Assembly: GCF_005406125.1 (NCBI RefSeq)
Contig: NZ_BIXZ01000002.1
Location: forward strand, 434,001 to 498,000
Length of the DNA stretch: 64,000 bases
Reading direction: 5' to 3'
Origin: Haloarcula mannanilytica
GTDB taxonomy: Archaea; Halobacteriota; Halobacteria; Halobacteriales; Haloarculaceae
Under the pieces are notes generated by a model. It searched no databases, was not told where the DNA came from, and was given only the letters and a program-made list of their open reading frames with translations. The position numbers and the translations under genes are program-made. Of this stretch, positions 54,123-62,518 are shown in pieces (the first letter of the stretch is position 1; each line of letters opens with the position of its first letter).

Positions 54123-54236
54123 ACCATCCCGTTAGTGAGCCGGTGCGAAAAGCCTCTCGTCTCCTGCAAGTGTCCGATGCGTGCTCGGATGCAGTCGAAC
54201 CAAACGGTTAGGTGAGACGCGATGCAGACGTGCGGT

Positions 54237-55271
54237 ATGGGAAAGCGACGGCAGGACCCCGTCGAAGTGAACGCGGACGGGTCGGCGGACCTCTACGAGA
54301 TATCGGACTGGGAGACTAGGTCGACGCTGGACCGGTTCGCCCACTGGCTCTACCACATCGGGATACGCACGCTGCGGTATCTAGTCGTCGTCGTGGCCAT
54401 TTTGATCCTCGTCGCACAGCTCCTTTTCGGGAGCCTCGGCGCGCTCGGCAACCAACCCCTGTTTGCCGGGATGGCGATCCTCTCGGCCATCCCGGCGCTC
54501 GGTCTCGCGGCCTACATCTACTACGCCGACGTGACCACGCAGGAACCGCTGACGCTGCTTGTCGGGACGTTCCTGCTGGGCGTGCTGTTTGCCGGCTTTG
54601 CTGGCATTCTCAATGGGCTCTTTGGCGCACCGATCCAGGCTATCGGCTCTGGGTTCGGCCTGGTCCCGTTTCTCGGCCAGGTATTCTTCTTCTTCCTCAT
54701 CGTCGGTCCCGTCGAGGAAACGGTCAAGCTGCTGGCGGTGCGCCTGTACGCCTTCCGCGACAACCGCTTCGACGCCGTCGTCGACGGCGCGGTGTACGGG
54801 GCCGTCGCCGGCCTGGGCTTTGCGACCATCGAGAACGCGCTGTACATCACCCAGAACACCGAGATGGTCGGCGGGACGGTACAGTTGCTCGCCGCGAGCA
54901 GCGACATCACCGCAGTCCGGGCGCTCGCGGGGCCGGGCCACGTCATCTACTCGGCTTTCGCCGGCTACTACCTCGGGCTGGCGAAGTTCAATCCCGAGGA
55001 CGCCGGCCCCATTGTCCTGAAAGGGCTACTCATCGCCTCGCTCATCCACGCCGTCTACAACACGCTGTCCAGCCCGGTGACGGCTATCCTGGCTGGCATC
55101 TACAACGTCGACTTCCTCGTCGCCTTCTTCGGGTTCGTCATCGTGTACGACTCCATCTTCGGCCTGTTGCTGCTAAAGAAAATCGACGCCTACCGGCAGG
55201 CGTATCACCGCGCCCACGAGGACCAGGACGAGACCAGAATCCACTCGGAACAGACAGAATTCGACCCTTAG
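54237..55271 (+). CDS. PrsW-family intramembrane protease
   Basis: The 344-aa membrane protein of the PrsW/CPBP-like glutamic intramembrane protease clan has about eight helices. The active-site motifs are visible: GPVEETVKLLAVRLYAF (E-E-x-x-K), GLGFATIENALYI (F-x-x-x-E-N), GPGHVIYSAFAGYYLG (H) and IASLIHAVYNTL (H-x-x-x-N). It probably cleaves membrane proteins such as regulators; the target is unknown. ATG 54237 (MGKRRQDPVEVNADG) is preferred over 54222. It is convergent with ribE (4-nt overlap). Confidence 0.92.
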   Translation: MGKRRQDPVEVNADGSADLYEISDWETRSTLDRFAHWLYHIGIRTLRYLVVVVAILILVAQLLFGSLGALGNQPLFAGMAILSAIPALGLAAYIYYADVTTQEPLTLLVGTFLLGVLFAGFAGILNGLFGAPIQAIGSGFGLVPFLGQVFFFFLIVGPVEETVKLLAVRLYAFRDNRFDAVVDGAVYGAVAGLGFATIENALYITQNTEMVGGTVQLLAASSDITAVRALAGPGHVIYSAFAGYYLGLAKFNPEDAGPIVLKGLLIASLIHAVYNTLSSPVTAILAGIYNVDFLVAFFGFVIVYDSIFGLLLLKKIDAYRQAYHRAHEDQDETRIHSEQTEFDP

Positions 55272-55846
55272 ACCAACTGCTCGACGTATTTTGCGACCAC
55301 GTCGACCTCCAGATGCACCGGGTCGCCGACCGACTTCTCCGACAGCGTCGTCTCGGCGTACGTCGTCGGGATGATCGCCACGTCGAAGGCGTCCTCACGA
55401 CGGTCGGCGACGGTCAGACTGATGCCGTCGACCGTTATCGACCCCTTCCCAACGAGGTAGTCCCGGTGCGCTTCGGGCAGCGAGAACGTGAACGTCCAGT
55501 CGTCTCCTTCCTGTTCGATACCGACGATTTCGGCCGTCGTGTCGACGTGGCCCTGGACGATGTGGCCGTCGAACCGCCCGTCGGCGGGCATCGCCCGCTC
55601 TAGGTTCACCTGGTCACCGCCGTCAAGGTCCCCTAGGAACGTCCGAGCGAGGGTCTCCTGGGCCAGAAACACCTCGAACCACTCCCCGTCGGCCGCGTTC
55701 TCGACGGTGAGACAGACGCCGCTGACGCTGATCGACTGGCCGTGGTCGAGTCCCTCGAACGGCGCGCCGATGCGCATCCGACGCCCGCCCTCGTCGTCAA
55801 TAACCGCTTGCACCTCGCCGGTCGTCTCGACGATTCCGGTGAACAT
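55268..55846 (-). CDS. ribE: Riboflavin synthase, alpha (trimeric lumazine-binding) type
   Basis: The 192-aa enzyme has two lumazine-binding repeats, which dismutate 6,7-dimethyl-8-ribityllumazine to riboflavin. It begins MFTGIVETTGEVQAVIDDEG. Repeat one contains SISVSGVCLTVENAADGEWF, and repeat two HIVQGHVDTTAEIVGIEQEG with ITVDGISLTVADRREDAF. This is the bacterial-type synthase used by haloarchaea rather than the methanogen RibC type. ATG 55846 is set by the invariant MFTGIV start. A candidate operator lies upstream. Confidence 0.96.
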   Translation of the reverse strand: MFTGIVETTGEVQAVIDDEGGRRMRIGAPFEGLDHGQSISVSGVCLTVENAADGEWFEVFLAQETLARTFLGDLDGGDQVNLERAMPADGRFDGHIVQGHVDTTAEIVGIEQEGDDWTFTFSLPEAHRDYLVGKGSITVDGISLTVADRREDAFDVAIIPTTYAETTLSEKSVGDPVHLEVDVVAKYVEQLV

Positions 55847-55894
55847 ATCCCGGATACGGCGCGGCCCGCGGAAAGCGCTTTGCTTCCCGACAGC

Positions 55895-55919
55895 GGTATT
55901 ATGTACTCGCAACCGAGTA
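55895..55919 (-). promoter_or_regulatory. ribE promoter with palindromic candidate operator
   Basis: The minus-strand TATA-like ATAATACC (plus 55895-55902) lies about 50 nt before the ribE ATG. Directly upstream of it is the perfect palindrome TACTCG-CAAC-CGAGTA (55904-55919). Archaeal riboflavin genes are commonly controlled by RbkR (HTH-riboflavin kinase); linking this site to RbkR is inference. The same region also precedes the divergent 47-aa gene. Confidence 0.45.
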
Positions 55920-55976
55920 ATTAATTTCCATACACTATTCGGAAGGAATTTACACCTGCCGCCGGTATCCCGGTGT

Positions 55977-56120
55977 ATGGCAGTCACGCCCGACGCAGAC
56001 CACGACTGGGCCACACGTCATGCACGAACGGACCCAGCCGAAACCGGCCGAATCGTCGAGGTGTCCGACGAACGCACGGACTGGGACGTGCGACACGCCG
56101 AAACGAAAGGCCGCAGTTAG
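55977..56120 (+). CDS. 47-aa acidic/histidine-rich microprotein
   Basis: The short frame has ATG 55977 and TAG 56118-56120. It reads MAVTPDADHDWATRHARTDP, then AETGRIVEVSDERTDWDVRH and AETKGRS. The charged halophilic composition and strand placement (divergent from ribE, 4-nt overlap with pgk 3' end) suggest a genuine gene. It has two W-(A/D)-(T/V)-R-H repeats (DWATRH and DWDVRH), perhaps a duplicated motif. The function is unknown. Confidence 0.58.
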   Translation: MAVTPDADHDWATRHARTDPAETGRIVEVSDERTDWDVRHAETKGRS

Positions 56121-57322
56121 CGCTGGAGGACTTCGACGCCGACCAGTTGTGCGCCGGTCAGCGCCCGGATGTAGGCCCCGCCCGCGATAGAGACGTGGCC
56201 GAACTCGTCTTCTTCCATCCCATACATCTCGATAGCCCGCGAGGTGTCGCCGCCGCCGACGACGGAGAAACAGTCGGTGTCGGCGATGGCTTCGAGTACG
56301 CCAGCAGTCCCGACCGAGAAGCGTTCGTCTTCGAACATCCCCAGCGCCCCCTTCACGAAGACGGCCTCGGAATCGCGGATAATCGGGGAGTACTCCATGA
56401 CTGTCTCGCTCCCAACGTCGAGGTAGGAGACGGTCTTCTCCTCGATGTCGTCGACAGCCTGCTCGGCACGGTCGCCGTCGTCGTCCTCGTAGGCCAGGTC
56501 GACCGCGAGCGTGATCTGGTCGCGGTGGTCTTCGAGCATGGACTCGATCTTTTCGCTGTTTTGCTCCCACTGTTCGTCGTAGAGGTTTGCGTCGTCGATG
56601 TCGTAGCCGACCGGGTAGCCCGCGGCCCGCAGGAACAACTCCCCAGCGATACCGCCCAGCAGGAAGTCGTCGACCTTCTCGTCGAGATGGGTCATCACGT
56701 CGATGACATCGGTGGCTTTCGTCCCGCCGACGACCATCGTCACCTGCCCGTCGAACTCCTTCTCGGCGATGGCGGTGTTGGCCTCGTACTCGGTTTCCAT
56801 CACGCGGCCGGCGTAGGCGTCCATCACCAGCGGGAAGCCGACAAGCGAGGCGTGTGAGCGGTGGGCCGCGGAGTAGGCGTCGTTGATGTAGGCGTCGAAC
56901 TCGTCTTTGAGGGTCTGGACGAACTCCGTCTGTGATTTGACCTCCGGGTCTTCTTCGGGGAGTTCGTCGTCACACATCCGCGTGTTCTCCAGGACGAGCA
57001 CGTCGCCGCTGTCGAGGTCGGCGATGTCGTGAATCGCCTGTGGCCCGTAGGTCTCGTCGACGAAGTCCACGTCGTGGTCGATGTGCTCGGCGAGGATGTC
57101 CGCGTGCTGGGACAGCGAGACGAAATCATTGCGGCCCGGGCGACCCTGGTGGGCCAGTACCGCAATCTCGAACCCGCGGTCAACGAGTTCGCTGATCGTT
57201 TCGGCGTGGCGGTCGAACCGTCGGTTGTCCTGTACCGTGCCGTCCTCTACCGGTGAGTTGAGGTCGAGCCGGACGAGGACGCGCTGTCCGTCGTCGAGGT
57301 CATCAAGCGTCTGGAAAGTCAT
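56117..57322 (-). CDS. pgk: Phosphoglycerate kinase
   Basis: The 401-aa monomeric glycolytic and gluconeogenic kinase interconverts 1,3-bisphosphoglycerate and 3-phosphoglycerate. Motifs: VLVRLDLNSPVEDGTVQDNR (N-lobe Arg/Asp substrate site), LAHQGRPGR, AINDAYSAAHRSHAS-type segment (YINDAYSAAHRSHAS), MVVGGTKATD, and nucleotide loop FVKGALGMFEDERF with CFSVVGGGDTSRA. ATG 57322 is used; the preceding GTG (57325) is possible. A TATA-like GTTAAG near 57351 gives a leaderless mRNA, separate from the upstream RNA signal. Confidence 0.96.
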   Translation of the reverse strand: MTFQTLDDLDDGQRVLVRLDLNSPVEDGTVQDNRRFDRHAETISELVDRGFEIAVLAHQGRPGRNDFVSLSQHADILAEHIDHDVDFVDETYGPQAIHDIADLDSGDVLVLENTRMCDDELPEEDPEVKSQTEFVQTLKDEFDAYINDAYSAAHRSHASLVGFPLVMDAYAGRVMETEYEANTAIAEKEFDGQVTMVVGGTKATDVIDVMTHLDEKVDDFLLGGIAGELFLRAAGYPVGYDIDDANLYDEQWEQNSEKIESMLEDHRDQITLAVDLAYEDDDGDRAEQAVDDIEEKTVSYLDVGSETVMEYSPIIRDSEAVFVKGALGMFEDERFSVGTAGVLEAIADTDCFSVVGGGDTSRAIEMYGMEEDEFGHVSIAGGAYIRALTGAQLVGVEVLQR

Positions 57323-57424
57323 CACTCGGGAGGATACCTGCCGGCCGCTTAACGGTTTCCGAGTCCGAACAGCGGGCGGTTCCGCCGGCCCGTCGCATCG
57401 CTATACGGCTGTCTCCTGACCGCA

Positions 57425-57597
57425 CATTCAGAGAGAGGGAGAGAAGGGATGGGGTGGGAGTGGTGTGGGGGTGGGGATACCTCGTCCGCTGTGTGCAACC
57501 GTCACCGGGTCACGGGATGACGGCTGCGGATACGGCTGACTGCGCCGACACACAGAGCCAGCCCCGTGTGGGGGTGGTTCGCACTCTGTGTGTACTA
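57425..57597 (-). ncRNA. Predicted structured RNA between gap and pgk
   Basis: The minus strand has GTTTATAATGG (plus 57614-57624), a near-consensus haloarchaeal TATA box, centred about 26 nt before 57594. The predicted RNA begins with a perfect 10-bp stem (ACACACAGAG/CTCTGTGTGT, 57548-57557 with 57584-57593). A nested stem CCAGCCCC/GGGGGTGG lies inside it. A second stem (GCA-A-CCGTCA with TGACGG-C-TGC, 57495-57527) follows, then a polypyrimidine tract (57429-57452). No convincing ORF is present. It could also be part of a long pgk leader, but pgk has its own TATA. This covers the 346-bp gap between the genes. Confidence 0.5.
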
Positions 57598-57671
57598 CAC
57601 AATCCGTTAACAACCATTATAAACTTTTCTGGCGTTGCCAGCAGTTTCCCGGCGAAACGGCCGAACGGCGC

Positions 57672-58676
57672 TTACTCGGTGATGTACTCGGCCACGTCGA
57701 GCATCCGGTTCGAGAAGCCGTACTCGTTGTCGTACCAGGTGAGGATCTTCGTCTGCCCGTTGACGACGTTTGTCGAGGCGAGGTCGACCTGCGTGGAGTA
57801 CGGGTCACCGAGGATATCGGAGGAGACGAGCTCATCGTTCGTGACGCCGAGCACGCCTTCGAGTTCGCCGTTTGCGGCCGCTTCGAAGGCGGCGTTGACA
57901 TCGCTCTCTGTCACGTCTTCGTCGAGGTCGACGACGAACTCCGTGATCGAGCCGTTCGGGACCGGCACACGGATCGCCATCCCGTCGAGCTTGCCCTCTA
58001 GCTGGGGCAGGACCTCGGTGGTCGCCTGCGCAGCACCGGTCGAGGTCGGGATGATGTTCTCGGCGGCCGCGCGGCGACGGCGGGGCTTGCCGTTCGGGCC
58101 GTCCATCAGGTTCTGGGAGCCGGTGTAGGCGTGGACGGTCGTCAGCTGGCCGACGTTGATGCCGAACTCCTCATCGAGGACCTTTGCGACCGGCGTGATG
58201 GAGTTGGTCGTACAGGAGGCGTTCGAGACGACCTTCTCGCCGTCGTACTCGTCGTGGTTGACGCCGTAGACGATCTGCTTGACCGGCTCGTCGCCCTTCG
58301 GCGGCGCGGAGATGAGGACCTTGTCAGCGCCCGCATCGAGGTGCTGGCTCGCGTCCTCTTTCGTGCGGAAGATGCCGGTCGCCTCGAAGGCTACGTCCAC
58401 GTCGAGGTCGTCCCACGGGAGCTGTGTCGGGTCGGTCTCGTGGAAGATGCCCGCCTCGAAGTCGGTGCCCTCGACCGTGAGGACGCCGTCGTCGACGCTT
58501 GCGCCTTCGAGTTCGCCCATGACGGTGTCGTACTGGGCGAAGTAGTCGATCTCCGAATCGTCCATCACGTCGTTGATGCCGACGATTTCAACGTTGTCGT
58601 TTTCTAACGATGCGCGGAACACGTTCCGGCCGATACGGCCGAAGCCGTTGAGGCCGACACGAACTGGCTCACTCAT
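57672..58676 (-). CDS. gap: Glyceraldehyde-3-phosphate dehydrogenase, type I
   Basis: The 334-aa NAD(P)-dependent GAPDH is of the bacterial/eukaryotic class, not the archaeal class II. The Rossmann motif is RVGLNGFGRIGRNVFRASLE. The catalytic Cys155 is in SNASCTTNSITPVAKVL, His in TVHAYTGSQNLMDGP, and the phosphate-binding RRRRAAAENIIPTSTGAA loop follows. Haloarchaea carry such bacterial-type GAPDH for glycolysis or gluconeogenesis. A minus-strand TATA-like CACTTTACAC is about 29 nt upstream. It is transcribed in the same direction as pgk, separated by the predicted RNA. Confidence 0.97.
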   Translation of the reverse strand: MSEPVRVGLNGFGRIGRNVFRASLENDNVEIVGINDVMDDSEIDYFAQYDTVMGELEGASVDDGVLTVEGTDFEAGIFHETDPTQLPWDDLDVDVAFEATGIFRTKEDASQHLDAGADKVLISAPPKGDEPVKQIVYGVNHDEYDGEKVVSNASCTTNSITPVAKVLDEEFGINVGQLTTVHAYTGSQNLMDGPNGKPRRRRAAAENIIPTSTGAAQATTEVLPQLEGKLDGMAIRVPVPNGSITEFVVDLDEDVTESDVNAAFEAAANGELEGVLGVTNDELVSSDILGDPYSTQVDLASTNVVNGQTKILTWYDNEYGFSNRMLDVAEYITE

Positions 58677-58866
58677 TGGTGTCTAGAGAGGCAGTCGGTC
58701 AGTGTAAAGTGTTTTCGGATTTGTTGTAAATTTGTGTTTGTTTATGCGTGTTCGAGCACGAATGATTATTGGTGATAGTGACTGCGCGCCCTTGCTGGCA
58801 CCGACGGGGCAGGTACTGAGTTGGTCCGAAGGCTTTTGAAACGGACGACCGTACCCACCGGTAGGA

Positions 58867-59253
58867 ATGAGACGCGATGACAGTGACGACCCGTTCGACG
58901 AGTTCTTCCGGGAAATAGAGCGGATGATGGACGAGATGATGGGGGCCGAGGGCGATGTCCACATCGACCGGGACACCGGTGGCGGTGGGGCCGACCTCCA
59001 CGTCGATGTCCACGAAACCGACGAGGAGATCCGAGTCGTCGCCGACGTACCGGGCGTCGACAAGGACGCAATCGACCTCAAATGTGACGGCACTGTCCTC
59101 ACAATCAACGCCGAGAGCCCGGAGCGAGAGTACCACGAACGACTGACGCTGCCGACCCGCGTCGACGAACATTCCGCCGCCGCGACGTACAACAACGGCA
59201 TCCTCGAAGTCACCTTCGACCCCGAAGAGGACTCCGCCGACATCGAACTGTAA
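58867..59253 (+). CDS. Hsp20 / alpha-crystallin small heat-shock protein
   Basis: The 128-aa small chaperone has an N-terminal amphipathic helix (DPFDEFFREIERMMDEMMGA) followed by the alpha-crystallin domain: LHVDVHETDEEIRVVADVPG, DAIDLKCDGTVLTINAESPE, HERLTLPTRVDEHSAAATYN and the conserved NNGILEVTFD. It lacks the usual C-terminal IxI extension. It holds unfolding proteins. The 190 bp upstream contains AT-rich sequence and CTTTTGAAAC about 35 nt before the ATG. Confidence 0.92.
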   Translation: MRRDDSDDPFDEFFREIERMMDEMMGAEGDVHIDRDTGGGGADLHVDVHETDEEIRVVADVPGVDKDAIDLKCDGTVLTINAESPEREYHERLTLPTRVDEHSAAATYNNGILEVTFDPEEDSADIEL

Positions 59254-59285
59254 GCGGCCCACTGGTCCCCGTTTCCGCCCTCCCC

Positions 59286-60161
59286 ATGCCATCTCGTCCG
59301 GCCGACGACCGTCTCAGCTGGCAGTTTGACCCGCTTGAGCCGCGACCACTCAGGTACTGTGTCTACGTGACATTTGCGCCGTTGCTCGGGGCCGTGCTCG
59401 GTGCACTCATCTTGCTTGTCAGTCTCGTTCCAGCGCTGTTTGACAACCCCGCCCTGCTCGCACTCGTCGCGTTGCTTGCGCTCGTCGGCGGGCCGATGTC
59501 GCTGCTGTATCTCTGGCCGATACTCACGGACCCCGACCAGCGGGCCGGAATAGGCCCGCCGACGTTTCTTATGGCCCTGCACCCCGTTGGGCTCGGGGTG
59601 GCTGCAGTCGGCGGTCTGGCCCTCCATCTGCTTGTCTCCCTGGCCGTCGGCTACGGTCCCTGGCTGGTGCTCGGCGTCAGTCTCGGGGTGGGACTCCCGG
59701 CCCTCTCGCTGCTGTCGGGAGCCGGGTCCATCGACCCCGACACGCTCGAACTCACGCAGCGTCGGGGGCGTGACCGCCCGTTTACTGGCACCCGGACAGT
59801 CGACATGACGACCTGGGCCGGACTTCGCCAGTATCAGCTTGGCTCGTTCACACTGTTGTGGCCGTCGTATGCACAGGGTGCCGCGACGAGAGGCCCCCGG
59901 GTAATTCTGCTGCCGAAATCGGTTGCCGCCGCCGCTGCCGACGCGTTCGACCGCGCCGTCGCCGCACCCGACCCGGAGCGGACCCGTCCAGCGAACCCGC
60001 TCGTGGCAGCGATACTCGGACTCTTCGGCGGTGGCTGTCTCGTGACCGGCGTCGCACTCCCGCGGCTCGTCGCGCTCCCGCGGGGCACCGACATCTGGAT
60101 ACTGAGCGTCTGTGCCGTGTTCGGGCTCCTGTTTCTCTCGCTTGCATGGCGCGAACGCTGA
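59286..60161 (+). CDS. Haloarchaeal membrane protein, function unknown
   Basis: This 291-aa protein has about seven hydrophobic helices (for example APLLGAVLGALILLVSLVPA, LLALVALLALVGGPMSLLYL, GVAAVGGLALHLLVSLAVGY and LVAAILGLFGGGCLVTGVAL) and a soluble insert around residues 155-225. It shows no family motif that I recognise. It starts 32 bp after hsp20 on the same strand and is convergent with the ATP-grasp gene. Confidence 0.72.
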   Translation: MPSRPADDRLSWQFDPLEPRPLRYCVYVTFAPLLGAVLGALILLVSLVPALFDNPALLALVALLALVGGPMSLLYLWPILTDPDQRAGIGPPTFLMALHPVGLGVAAVGGLALHLLVSLAVGYGPWLVLGVSLGVGLPALSLLSGAGSIDPDTLELTQRRGRDRPFTGTRTVDMTTWAGLRQYQLGSFTLLWPSYAQGAATRGPRVILLPKSVAAAAADAFDRAVAAPDPERTRPANPLVAAILGLFGGGCLVTGVALPRLVALPRGTDIWILSVCAVFGLLFLSLAWRER

Positions 60162-60165
60162 AGTG

Positions 60166-61029
60166 TTACTGCTCCGCCGTTTGCCGTATCAGCGCCGCAA
60201 GGTCGTCCCAGAAGCCGTCCTCGTACTTCGTCGCCGAGTCGATGGTCGGGCGGGCGTTCGTCTCGTTGACGACAGCGCGGTCCTCGGTCACCAGCAGGTC
60301 CACGCCCAGGTACGGAATGTCCAGTTCGTCAGCCGCGTCCTCGGCCAGTTTGCGCAACTCTGTCGGCAGTTCTTGCCCCTCGGCCTCGGCCCCGCGGTGG
60401 ACGTTGTGCTTCCAGCGCCCTCGCTCGCGGCTCGATTCGGGGAGGCGGCGCTCGACCGCGCCGACGTACTCGCCGTCGACGACCATCACGCGGTAGTCGG
60501 CGGCGTCGGGGAGGTACTCCTGAACGAGAAACGACCGGTCGCCGACCGCGCGGTAGTCGTGGACCAGGTCCAGATAATCGACGATGCCGAGAAACGAATC
60601 CAGGTCATGGGCCGTCGTCACGCCGACGCCGCGGGTCGTCGAGTTCGGCTTCACGACCACCGGCGGGTCGAACCGCTCGAAGGCCGCCGTCAGTTCGGCC
60701 TCACTCGCCGGGTTCGACACGACGACGGTTTCGGGGACCGGAATGTCCGCACGCCCGAGGTGCGCGAGCACATCAGCCTTGTTCCGCGAGCGGAGGATAG
60801 CCTCGCGGTCGTTGACCCACGGCACGTCCAGCATGGCGTCGGCGACCGCTCCCTCCATGATTCGGGAGGGATAGACGAAGCCCACGTCGTACTCGTCGAA
60901 GGGACTCTCCGCAAGCGGCAGCGTCCGCTCGTCTGTTTCGACGTGGCCCACCTCGATGTCCCGGGCCGCCAGTGGGGCCTGCATCCGCTCGTAGGTCTCG
61001 GCGTTCGTGGCGACGGCCAGCCTGTGCAT
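60166..61029 (-). CDS. RimK-type ATP-grasp ligase
   Basis: The 287-aa ATP-grasp protein has an N-terminal segment (MHRLAVATNAETYERMQAPL). The ATP-grasp core follows with PPVVVKPNSTTRGVGVTTAH (ATP lysine), FLVQEYLPDAADYRVMVVDG and the metal-binding GVDLLVTEDRAVVNETNARP. The RimK branch adds glutamate or other amino acids to proteins or small molecules (for example lysine carrier protein systems or coenzyme tails). The substrate is unknown. ATG 61029 is supported by TTTTATCGC near 61053 on the minus strand. Confidence 0.86.
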   Translation of the reverse strand: MHRLAVATNAETYERMQAPLAARDIEVGHVETDERTLPLAESPFDEYDVGFVYPSRIMEGAVADAMLDVPWVNDREAILRSRNKADVLAHLGRADIPVPETVVVSNPASEAELTAAFERFDPPVVVKPNSTTRGVGVTTAHDLDSFLGIVDYLDLVHDYRAVGDRSFLVQEYLPDAADYRVMVVDGEYVGAVERRLPESSRERGRWKHNVHRGAEAEGQELPTELRKLAEDAADELDIPYLGVDLLVTEDRAVVNETNARPTIDSATKYEDGFWDDLAALIRQTAEQ

Positions 61030-61211
61030 AGCTTGCAGTTGTCTTGGAGCGATAAAACACGCTCGCAGCCGCCCCGTGATGGTCGAACAGCTGCTGTACG
61101 CGGACTTACTACAGTCCCATCCACAAAATAGGGGTATTATATGAATATTTGAGCAAGAATTACGAATAATACTGGACAAATACTAAGTATACTGCGGAAA
61201 ACAGACAATGT

Positions 61212-61646
61212 GTGTACGACAACATCCTCTTCCCGACGGACGGAAGCGACGGCGCAAACGAGGCACTCGAACACGCGCTCGAACTGGCGGAGACGCACGA
61301 CTCGACGATTCACGTGCTCTCCGTCGTCGATTCGACGTATCTCGGGAGCGCGGCAGCGGAGGCGACGACCATCGAATCGCTGCAAGAACAGACCGAAGCG
61401 GTCGTCGACGAGACGGTCGACGACATCACTGATCACGGCGCGGATGTCGTCGCCGAGCGCCGAATGGGCGACCCATACGAGGAAATCATCGACTACGCCG
61501 AGACTGAAGGGATCGATATGATCGTAATGGGGACCCACGGCCGGAGCGGTCTGGACCGGTATCTGCTCGGGAGCGTCACCGAAAAGGTCGTTCGAACGGC
61601 GGACATGCCCGTTCTGACAGTGCGACTCTCGGAGGCCGAGTCGTAG
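61212..61646 (+). CDS. Universal stress protein UspA family
   Basis: The 144-aa alpha/beta UspA fold protein begins GTG 61212 (MYDNILFPTDGSDGANEALE) and contains the ATP-binding signature GTHGRSGLDRYLLGSVTEKV with the terminal VLTV. The upstream region (61130-61200) is strongly AT-rich. GTATAC at 61187-61192 is about 23 nt before the start, so the mRNA is probably leaderless. An ATG four bases upstream (61208) opens a different frame and is not used. Confidence 0.92.
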   Translation: MYDNILFPTDGSDGANEALEHALELAETHDSTIHVLSVVDSTYLGSAAAEATTIESLQEQTEAVVDETVDDITDHGADVVAERRMGDPYEEIIDYAETEGIDMIVMGTHGRSGLDRYLLGSVTEKVVRTADMPVLTVRLSEAES

Positions 61647-61693
61647 TCGGTGCCGCCGCTCCGGACTCTCGAACGACGGAAAAACTGAGGAGC

Positions 61694-61784
61694 CTACGCG
61701 ATCAGCAGTTCCTCTCTCCGCTCTGCGAACGGCGAGAGGATGTTTCTGACTGACTTACGCGATCAGCAGTTCCTCTCCCCGTTC
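61694..61784 (-). repeat. Duplicated 3' end of the L10e gene
   Basis: The 29 nt at 61756-61784 (last codons of L10e) recur at 61695-61723 with two mismatches, in the same orientation. The downstream copy would encode ERREELLIA followed by TAG, against ERGEELLIA followed by TAA in the gene. The duplicated block stops abruptly on both sides. This suggests a duplication, integration footprint or gene-conversion remnant at the 3' end. Confidence 0.85.
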
Positions 61785-62288
61785 GACCTTGATACGGCAA
61801 GAGGGCGTGATCTTGTTGTAGGCACGGCGGAACGCTTCCTTGACGTGCTCTGCGTCTTCGACGTTGCAGTAGGCGGTGAACAGCTGCTCGCCGGCCTGGA
61901 TGCGGGCGGCGGTGCCGACGATCTTCCCGAAGGCGGCGCGCATCCCGTCGGAGACACGGTCGGCCCCGGCACCGGTTGCCTGCTTGTTCTCACGCAGGAC
62001 CTGGTGGGGGAACTTCCGCAGCGTCATCTTGTAGTCGCCCTCTTCGCCGAGTTCCTTGATCATGTGGCGGTTGGCCGACAGGCGGGAGGCCTCCAGCGAG
62101 CCGTGCCGGAGCTGGACGGTCTCCTCGACGATGAGGCTGATCTGGACGGGGTAGTCGTCGGCGTCCTTCTGCTTGCGGCCCATCTTGTGCTGTGCGATCT
62201 TCGAGCCGGGAATGCCCGTAATGTATTCGCGTCGGGTGTACGCGGGCTTGTCGATATCCCGGTACATTGAGGCTGGTTTGTCCGACAT
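61755..62288 (-). CDS. rpl10e: 50S ribosomal protein uL16 (L10e)
   Basis: This 177-aa archaeal L10e/L16 protein contacts the tRNA sites of the large subunit. It begins [20 protein letters not shown]. It contains [20 protein letters not shown], the conserved basic [19 protein letters not shown] and [20 protein letters not shown], and [23 protein letters not shown] 62288 fits the family; CCCTTATTGG on the minus strand near 62323 is a TATA candidate. Its 3' end is duplicated downstream. Confidence 0.97.
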   Translation of the reverse strand: MSDKPASMYRDIDKPAYTRREYITGIPGSKIAQHKMGRKQKDADDYPVQISLIVEETVQLRHGSLEASRLSANRHMIKELGEEGDYKMTLRKFPHQVLRENKQATGAGADRVSDGMRAAFGKIVGTAARIQAGEQLFTAYCNVEDAEHVKEAFRRAYNKITPSCRIKVERGEELLIA

Positions 62289-62518
62289 AGGTACTCTTGG
62301 AGAATACGTCGCCGAGCGGCCCAATAAGGGCTTCGAACCCGCCCGGCGGCGTGCCGGAGTGTCGCATGCGGCTGTGGCACGGCAGTAGAGCGGTCACCTA
62401 ACGGGCTTGAGACGCTGTTGAATGGGCAAGCAGCAGGCCGCGGGACGACAATCCCCGCTCTCCGGTGACGTTGCCGTCACCACGCTCTTTTACCCCTTGC
62501 GCGCATACGTGTGACCCC

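Noticed and set aside
57428-57613. 61-aa minus-strand frame inside the gap-pgk interval
   Set aside because: It begins with TTG, is rich in Pro/Cys/Ser without acidic residues, and coincides with the strong RNA stems; better explained as non-coding.
61208-61432. ATG-started frame four bases upstream of uspA
   Set aside because: Its product is Arg-rich and unlike any protein; the UspA frame is unambiguous and starts with GTG 61212.
62320-62345. GGGTTCGAAGCCC on the minus strand upstream of L10e, resembling a tRNA T arm
   Set aside because: Stem lengths do not fit a T arm and no acceptor or anticodon arm can be built around it.
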